The translations under genes were made by a program, and so were the position numbers. A stretch of 64,000 nt of DNA from Glebionis coronaria. Lineage: Eukaryota; Streptophyta; Magnoliopsida; Asterales; Asteraceae. The notes under the pieces are model-generated. The model made no database searches. It was not told the origin of the DNA and saw nothing but the letters and a program-made list of their open reading frames with translations. Location: assembly GCA_025667525.1 (NCBI GenBank), contig JANFOE010000193.1, positions 1,054,001-1,118,000 of the forward strand. The letters are read 5' to 3'. Shown here piece by piece: positions 57,258 to 64,000 of this stretch. Position 1 is the stretch's first letter; each line of letters begins with the position of its first letter.

Positions 57258-57960
57258 GGTATTCGTGTTGTTTAATTCCTAGTACATGTCATTGATAGCC
57301 AATGTATTCGTGTGGATCCTGTGAAGATTGAAGCGGTGAAAAATTGGAGTAAGCCTAGTACGCCTACGGAAATTAGACAATTTTTAGGACTTGCTGGGTA
57401 TTATCGAAGATTTATCGAAGGTTTTTCAAAGATTGCTAAAGCTTTGACATAATTAACTCAGAAAAACAAACCGTTTGTCTGGGTAGATAGTCAAGAGATA
57501 GCTTTTCAATTATTGAAGCATAAGTTATGTGAAGCACATATCCTAGCATTACCAGAAGGAAACGATGACTTTATCGTTTACTGTGATGCATCTATTCAAG
57601 GAATGGGATCAGTGCTTATGCAAAGGAATAAATTTATTGCTTATGCATCAAGGAAGCTTAAACCGAATGAGAAGATTTACACTACTCATGATCTAGATTT
57701 AGGAGCAGTGATATTTGCTCTTAAGATCTAGAGACATTACCTCTATGGTACGAAGTGTGTAGTATTTACCGATCACAAGAGTCTTCAATATATTCTTCAT
57801 CAGAAAGAATTGAATATGAGACAGCGACGTTGGTTAGAATTACTTGTTGATTACGATTATGAAATTCGTTATCACCTAGGTAAAGCCAATGTAGTAGCTG
57901 ATGCTTTAAGTCGAAAGGAACATGTTAAGCCGTTACGAGTTAAATCATTAATGATAACTC
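57258..57960 (+). pseudogene. Chromovirus G RT remnant and RNase H
   Basis: Of RT only a short YPEVF scrap and the thumb ([29 protein letters not shown]) remain. The fingers and palm with the catalytic Asp-Asp motif are deleted near 57258-57285. RNase H is present: [15 protein letters not shown] (Asp), [16 protein letters not shown] (Glu), [13 protein letters not shown] (Asp) and [12 protein letters not shown]. There are stops at about 57450 and 57729. Confidence 0.86.
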
Positions 57961-59416
57961 TTTTACCGAAATTACCTACCTAAATTCTCGAAGCGCAAGA
58001 AGAATCACTTAAAGTAGAGAATGTTGGAGCAGAGAAATTAAGAGGAATGGATAAAGAATTTGAAGTTCGTCAAGATGGAATTCGTTGTATTAAAAATCAT
58101 AGTTGGTTACCTGCCTATGGTAGTTTACGAGATTTGATGCACGAGTCTCATAAATCAAAGTATTCTATACATCCTGGTTCTGACAAGATGTATCAAGATC
58201 TGAAGAAAATCTATTGGTGGCCTAACATGAAGGCAATCATAGCAGAATATGTTGGCAAGTGTTTAACGTATGCGAGAGTTAAAGTAGGGTATCAAAAACC
58301 ATCCGGTCTATTGATACAACTAGAGATTCCAATATGGAAGTGGGAAGAATTTCGATGGATTTTGTGACTAAATTACCTAAGACATCAAATGGACATCACA
58401 CCATCTGGGTTATTGTCGATCGTCTTACAAAATCTGGACGATTTCTTCCTATTAAAGAGACTGATAGTATGCAAAACTCTTTCGAGATTGTACATTAAGG
58501 AAATAATATCACAACACGGAGTGCCTGTACCTATTATCTCAGATCGTGATTGTCGTTTTACATATGTATTTTGAAGATTAATGCAAAGTGCCTTAGGTAC
58601 TCAATTGGATATGAGTACGTCATATCATCCACAAATAGATGGACAAAGTGAAAGAACAATTCAAACTCTCGAGGATATGCTTAGAGCTTGTGTGGTATAT
58701 TTTGGAAAATGATGGGAGAAACATCTACCTTTAGTAGAATTATCTTATAACAATAGTTATCATGCTAGTATTAAAGCAGCGCCTTTCGAAATACTTTATG
58801 GAAGAAAGTGTTGATTGCCTGTTTGCTGGGCTGAAGTTGGAGATATTCAAGTGACAGGACTAGAAATAATACATGAAACTACTGAAAAGATTGTTCAAAT
58901 CTGACACCGATTACAATCTGCACAAGATAGACAAAGGAGTTACGCTAATACTAGACGTAAATCTTTCAAATTTGCAGTAGGAGATCGTGTTATGTTGAAA
59001 GTTTCACCTCGTCAAGGAGTTATTCGATTCTGAAAGAAGAAGAAACTGAATCCAAGGTATATAGGACCATTCAAAATAACCAAAAGAATTGGCCCTGTGG
59101 CATATAAACTATAGCTTCCTGAAGAGCTTAGTAATGTTCACAATACTTTTCATGTTTCGAATTAAGAAGTGCTTATCTGATGAATCTCTCATCATACCGA
59201 TGAAAGAACTTCAACTCGATGATAAGCTAAATTTTATAGAAGAGTCGGTGAAAATTATGGATAGAGAAGTGAAAAGCTTGAAGTAGAGTCGTATCCCAAT
59301 AACTAAAGTATGATGGAACTCGAATAGAGGACCTGAGTATAATTGGGAACGTGAAGATCAATTTCGAGCTAAATATCCACATCTATTTTCTTCTGTTAAA
59401 CCTAGTTCTAGTTAAA
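57961..59416 (+). pseudogene. Chromovirus G integrase, heavily degraded
   Basis: The zinc motif has lost one ligand: [13 protein letters not shown] is present, but CLTC has become CLTY. A shift near 58345 precedes [10 protein letters not shown] (first Asp). ISDRDCRF (second Asp) and [17 protein letters not shown] (Glu) are recognisable, with normal spacing that D has lost. Stops occur at about 58572, 58711, 58812, 58901, 59031 and later, many of them TGA. The C-terminal [13 protein letters not shown] and PEYNWEREDQFRAKYPHLF chromodomain-like end is present. Clearly dead. Confidence 0.86.
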
Positions 59417-59432
59417 TCTCGGGACGATATTT

Positions 59433-59450
59433 TAAATAAGGGGGAGAGAC
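59433..59450 (+). promoter_or_regulatory. Polypurine tract of G
   Basis: AAATAAGGGGGAGAGAC directly before the LTR start TATAACA. Confidence 0.85.
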
Positions 59451-62188
59451 TATAACATCTAGTAGTTTTGGTTAATGTAATATCCATGTTCATAAATAAA
59501 AAGGTGATTTTACTCAGAATTTTTTGCATTTTCACTATATTACATGATTGACTTATGGGTCTCACTATCACAAATGCCACCTCAACATATGCCTATATGT
59601 TGTAAACACTATGTATGTATCATGTCCGAGTTCTAAAAGTTATCATATGAATAAACAATGAATAACAACAACTCAAATATAACAAAGATACCCTAAATTC
59701 CCATAGAAATCCTAGAAATCCCTTATAAACTAATATTTCAAGCAATGTAACCACAAAATGACAATGTAATATTATTCAACACTCTACACTAATTCTAATC
59801 AACCATATAAAGAAAATTTAAATAATCACAAAACACTAATATTCACTAATCACAAGCTAATTACAAGAAAATGACCTAAAACCAAGATTGGCATATAAAA
59901 TCCAACCTATAATAAATTAGACTCTAATCTTTTGCAACAAAACATAAGAATCAACTAACTATCATAATATGATCATACTTTTATCTTGAACCAAGTTACA
60001 AATTATTAAAGCATAAAGTACAAGTTTTCAAAGCATAGAACCTTAATCTTATTTAAATAACCATAGAATATGATCAACTAATATAAAACCTCAAACTAAG
60101 AATGTAGAACCCATAGAATTCATAAACATACTATATAAGACTTAGAATAAGTGTACATTAAGATATAAACCCTAATTACCCAAGTTAGAAAAACATTAGG
60201 ATTAATGACCCAAAAACCCTAATATCAAGAAATGTACATGGAATCACTACCTAGTTCTTTTTGGAAAAGTATATAAATACTAACATGACTTCATTAAGAT
60301 TATAAGATTATATTAAGACAATGTACATGTACCCTAATGCACAAGATACAAGATTTCGATGCATGACTTTTAAATTAGGTCAAAATAGGTATTTTCACTC
60401 TTTAGACATGTTTACCTAAACTAAACCCTTAAACCAAGTGTGAGAACTCTTTGGATACTTAAGACAAATTTCTAGGACCAAAATTAAGTTTAAATCAGTA
60501 GCTAAGAGGGGGATAATCACATTTACTAAGATTAAACCCTAGACCAATAGAAAACCCTAATCTACAAATGGATACTTCCCATTTTCACATCAAACCTTTG
60601 TTAAAATTCAAACCAAGGACCCAAATCTCTTAAATATAATTTCAAAACCCTAATTAAGCCCTAATCATTCACTAATCACTTTCCTAAGCCCTTAACACCA
60701 AAAACACAAAACATACGTTACAAGCCCTAGATTTTGAATCTGGTTTTGTAATTTCCCTCTAAAACACATTTTCAACCAATTTCCCTCTATTCCAAGTTTT
60801 AAAACCTGATAATTATCAATCCGAAGATATTTTAGGAGTATGACAAGTAGGAGGATCACATCCTTGCTTGCTACACATCACCATTCCTATCTATATGTTG
60901 TCGTGACATATTTTGGACCACAAGGAAGGATTAGGACTAAGCTACAAGCTACGAACTTGTATAAATCTTCAATAGCCTTCATTAGTCATCCATCTATCTA
61001 TTTTATACGTTTTAATGCATAACTTGGAGGCTAAGGGTGAAAACAAGTATAAATAGGGGCGAAATGCTTCATTTGAAACTTGCACCCCGTTTCCTTTGTA
61101 GCTCATACCCATTCTCCATTTCCACCTCTATATAAGTCTTAGGACATCCCAAAAGACCAAACACCAGGTCTATAAGCTAGCCATTGAAGCTCTTGAAGCT
61201 ATGATAGCAAGTTATGTTCATAAGAAGCTATAAGGAGCCATTTTGGAAGCTACCTAGGTAAATCTTTGTTAACCAAGGCTTTGATCTTGTTATAAAATTA
61301 AATTAGACTTGTTATAATGCCAAAATTATGTTAGAAAGGAAATCCAAAAGAAACTAAGTCGTTCATCATTTTAAATGAAAGTTATAAGTTAAAGATGTGT
61401 TAAAATCCTAGTTCTGTAATTTACATAAAATAATGAGCAAAACCCCATTTCAAAAGCTATAATTCTTAATAAATTTTGTTATTATGATTATAACTATGTT
61501 CATAAACTTTGTTTTCAAATCCTAGATCATTTGGATCGTTTTTGAGCTTGTTATGTGATTTTTACAAGTTCAGGGACTAAAATTGTCATTTTTGAAACTA
61601 TTAAACTTTTTGGGCAAAAAGTGTAATTTTATGAAAGTAAAAGATATTAGAATAAATGTTGAAAAGTTTGAGACCCTAATGTTAAATAATGAAGGTTTAA
61701 ATTGCAATTTATGAAACTATATACTTAAAGGGTAAAAAGTGTAATTACACCAAACTATAACAACAATGACTATTTTTGCCAAACATTGAAACTCAAAATG
61801 TAATAAAATATGTTGTGTCATGTTAGTAGAGAGTTTTCTACAAAGATGTTACATCTCCATATTACGTTCTTACTGAGTGCTTGGGTTTACAATTTAAAGT
61901 GCCCTTGTTCGTCAAACGTTTATAAAATGGCTTCTAAGTATGATGGCCCGAACAATGATACTATTACTCCAAATTAATTCAATAAAAGAATGTTAATAAA
62001 ATAGAATGAACTCAGAGACTAACACTTGATATATATGCATATTTTGTGTCAGTCCAGATTCCGTGAAAAGGTTATGGTTGGATAATCAAAAGACTCTATA
62101 GGCTAAGCTAAGTTTATAGCCTCACATTTTAAATGCTTACAAAAAATTTGAAAACTCATGAGGGGGATATATGCAAAACTGGAATACA
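59451..62188 (+). repeat. 3' LTR of G, truncated
   Basis: TATAACATCTAG onward, matching the 5' LTR up to about 53950. The last roughly 640 bp are missing and element H sequence follows. It includes the intact target site of E (59585-59599). Confidence 0.9.
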
Positions 62189-62189
62189 A

Positions 62190-63025
62190 TTTATTTTTGG
62201 GGAAGGTGATTCAGAGGCAGTAGCGACCTCACACTTAGCTCTAGGGCGTATAGTATCGACTCTGGGAATTCTTGCATCGGGATGCGATCGTCATTAATCA
62301 TCTGCGCATCTTCTTCGCTATATGTGCCAGTGACAGGGCGACTGTCTTTTATCATCATCTACGGGGTGATGAAGTCATAATCAAAGGGGAACACAACCTT
62401 GTATGTCCATCAAAAGAACTTGTTGTTCCATTTCTTCAGCGAGTCTATTTTTGTTGAGTAGCATTGGAGTTGACCAAGACGTTTGGTGAAAGATATCCAC
62501 CCATTGATCCAGGATGGGCGGTAGAAGGCGCGAAATAGGTTTATAGTAGGATCAATGTTCTTCAACCGACAGCTTATCTCAAAATTAGATATTTTAGCTG
62601 CGCCGTTACAGTGTAGTTGAGATAAATGGATACTATAAAAGCTTAATATATCAATCAGGAAGCGGCTCAGGGGGATGCAGTTATTGGCAAACTCAAAAAA
62701 TCGGGTATACACACCAATTTTCCCAGGTGGAAAGCTTCCAATATGCATTTGGGGATCTGTTACCACGGGGTGTAGGTCTGTGGAATATGATATTTGATGA
62801 TGAACTGAGTGAGCTCTTGATCAGAGATGCGGGATTCTATGTCGAACAACTGTAAAACCATTTCTTCTTCTTCTTCTTCTTTAGAGATATAGGTGCTGCT
62901 TTGTAGATTTTATTGAGTTTTTTTAGTAATGGAGGAAGATGAGGCTGTGAAAATAAAGATGATTGATCTTTGGTATCATACATGTTAAAGTGATCTACAT
63001 CTAAGGGTGAAGGATCGTGCGACAT
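62190..63025 (-). pseudogene. Element H antisense gene, N-terminal part
   Basis: Start Met probably at 63025 (MSHDPSPLDVDHFNMYD). A Lys-rich run near 62865 coincides with a frameshift. The frame 62766-62410 carries the 'gypsy-type transposase' domain: GKIGVYTRFFEFANNCIPLSRFLIDIL, LSQLHCNGAAKISNFEISCR, NGWISFTKRLG and SLKKWNNKFF. These match exon 1 of the F antisense gene block by block but with many substitutions, so H is a different family. The rest of the gene lies at 31983-32795, beyond element G. Confidence 0.75.
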
Positions 63026-63284
63026 GTGTCAGATGTTTGGTTCATCCAACGGTACTGATCGACTTGTTTGCATGACGTATTTAAAACCTTTCCTGGTTCC
63101 CAATGAAAGTAGGTATTAGTGGACTGTGACTTGGATGAATGATTGGCGGGATATTTGAAATATTTGTCCCCAATATACTGGCTGGGGCATTTATTTCGTT
63201 TTTTGAGTATTGTCTCTAGGGCCTTTGCTGACTTATAGTCTAGTAGCCGCGGTTAGAACCTACGGCCACTAGACTGGGGGGACA
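63026..63284 (+). promoter_or_regulatory. Element H terminal hairpin and polypurine tract
   Basis: Upstream region of the antisense gene. AGTCTAGT (63237-63244) pairs with ACTAGACT (63268-63275) directly before the purine tract GGGGGGA (63276-63282) and the LTR. The arrangement is the same as in F. Confidence 0.7.
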
Positions 63285-63533
63285 TGATGATGTATTGTCC
63301 TTATTCGGGTTATATGACCCAACTATGGATTGTTACTACGTAGCACGCGCAAGGCCCATGAGGCCCAATAAACCTTTGGCGCACGACGAATGGTTACTTA
63401 GTCAAGTCCTCGTCGCAGCGCGAAAGGATAAAGACATAATATAATCTATCTTATAGATATATTCGCCTAAGGGTAAGAGATATACACTTACCTTGGTTAT
63501 GTGATAAAGATCCAGTTATTCTGGGTCATTATC
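63285..63533 (+). repeat. LTR of H, partial
   Basis: TGATGATGTATTGTCC, related to the F LTR start TGATGACGTATAGTCC, with a GGGT…ACCC hairpin at the same place. It is cut by element I at 63533. Confidence 0.75.
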
Positions 63534-64000
63534 TTTAACACCCCCAAATTTACACGCAGCGGAATACATCTTTAGGTGCTAAACAATGATACTACAACAC
63601 ATAATTTATAAAGAACGACTCGAAAAGAGATGTTTTAGATTTATCGTTCCTAAAATATTTGTCAGAGTAGCGTAGTCCCAAGACATCGTAACCAAAGTAC
63701 AACCAAAACAAAAGATTTAAATTGTTTTGAACAAAAGGAACGACAAATATTCAAAGAGTTTATATACAAAGTAGTGCACAACATTCATTCCCGTGGCTTC
63801 CAAGCTTCAGCCTTCTTGATTACCTGAAATACATGTGAGAAAAATCATCAGCAAAAATGCCGAGTGAATCTATAGGTTTATATAATCATTTTGAACACAA
63901 GCCAAGATTATAAGTTTGTGGCATGCTTAAAGGCAACAAGCATCTAATAATTTGCATCAACAATAATAATTGTATTTAGCATAAATTGCAATAAGCTCAT
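63534..64000 (-). repeat. Element I: partial chromovirus LTR inserted in H LTR
   Basis: On the plus strand it begins TTTAACACCCCCAAATTTACACGCAGCGGAA when read in pieces. It is the reverse complement of an LTR end resembling that of D (CCGCTGCG…AAATTGGGGGTGTTA). Further inside, ACATGTATTTCAGGTAAT on the minus strand also resembles D (GCATGTATTTCAGGTAAT near 29441). It runs off the window, so the rest of the element is unseen. Confidence 0.7.

Larger units (their letters stand above)
32796..62188 (+). mobile_element. Element G: decayed Ty3/gypsy chromovirus, host of E
   Basis: The 5' LTR (32796-32939 plus 51373-54592) is split by E. The internal region (54593-59450) is on the plus strand with primer site, extra frame, gag, protease, RNase H and integrase. 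The 3' LTR (59451-62188) lacks its last roughly 640 bp. Most of RT is deleted. The coding region is full of nonsense codons, many explained by C-to-T or G-to-A changes. It was inserted in the antisense gene of H. Confidence 0.88.
31881..63533 (+). mobile_element. Element H: Tat/Retand-like Ty3/gypsy remnant, host of G
   Basis: Only the 3' end is in the window: the last part of an antisense gene (31983-32795), element G, the first part of the same antisense gene (62190-63025), a hairpin and polypurine tract, and about 249 bp of LTR (63285-63533) cut by element I. The layout matches element F at 40537-44598. The gag-pol would lie to the left, so B may itself have inserted into H near 31880. That part is inference. 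Confidence 0.72.

Noticed and set aside
1..64000. A host gene, bacterial-type operon, defence system or endogenous pararetrovirus
   Set aside because: Every credible protein is gag-pol or an element accessory; all RTs have linked integrase or LTRs, and no movement-protein or host domain was seen.

Overview
This is plant nuclear DNA made almost entirely of nested LTR retrotransposons. I see no host gene, tRNA, rRNA or CRISPR array. The evidence is Ty1/copia and Ty3/gypsy gag-pol genes, paired LTRs with 5-bp target-site duplications (TSDs), and tRNA-type primer sites. The copia Gag with its long coiled-coil linker and the Tat-type element with an antisense gene resemble families common in Asteraceae. 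That assignment is from memory of these families and is tentative. The window looks like pericentromeric or other gene-poor heterochromatin.

Layout. Left block: element A (1-12650, minus) is a SIRE-like Ty1/copia element carrying an internal tandem duplication. It sits inside the gag of element B (12651-31880, plus), an Athila-like Ty3/gypsy element. B is also split by element D (18580-29816, plus), a complete Tekay/Del-like chromovirus flanked by the TSD CTCGT. B ends in a 3' LTR of about 1.7 kb (30196-31880).

Right block: four insertions lie inside one another. H (31881-63533), a Tat/Retand-like remnant, contains G (32796-62188), a decayed chromovirus. G contains E (32940-51367, minus), an internally deleted chromovirus with TSD ATATG. 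E contains F (33484-44598, plus), a complete Tat/Retand-like element with TSD GGTCA. For E and F the undisturbed sister LTR of the host element still shows the empty target site, so the order of insertion can be read directly. A minus-strand chromovirus LTR (I, 63534-64000) cuts the LTR of H and runs off the window.

Function. Every gag-pol reading frame is broken by stops, frameshifts or deletions, so no element in the window looks autonomous. The most unusual items are: (1) an array of 20 GATC sites in 375 bp in the B LTR; (2) an array of about 15 YCGCAAT motifs in the untranslated leader of A; (3) an identical TATA-plus-hairpin module in the copia A LTR and the gypsy B LTR; (4) a spliced antisense gene in F, with a sister copy in H; (5) an extra open frame upstream of gag in chromoviruses D and G; (6) a run of six hairpins in the E LTR; (7) a probable intron in the E gag.
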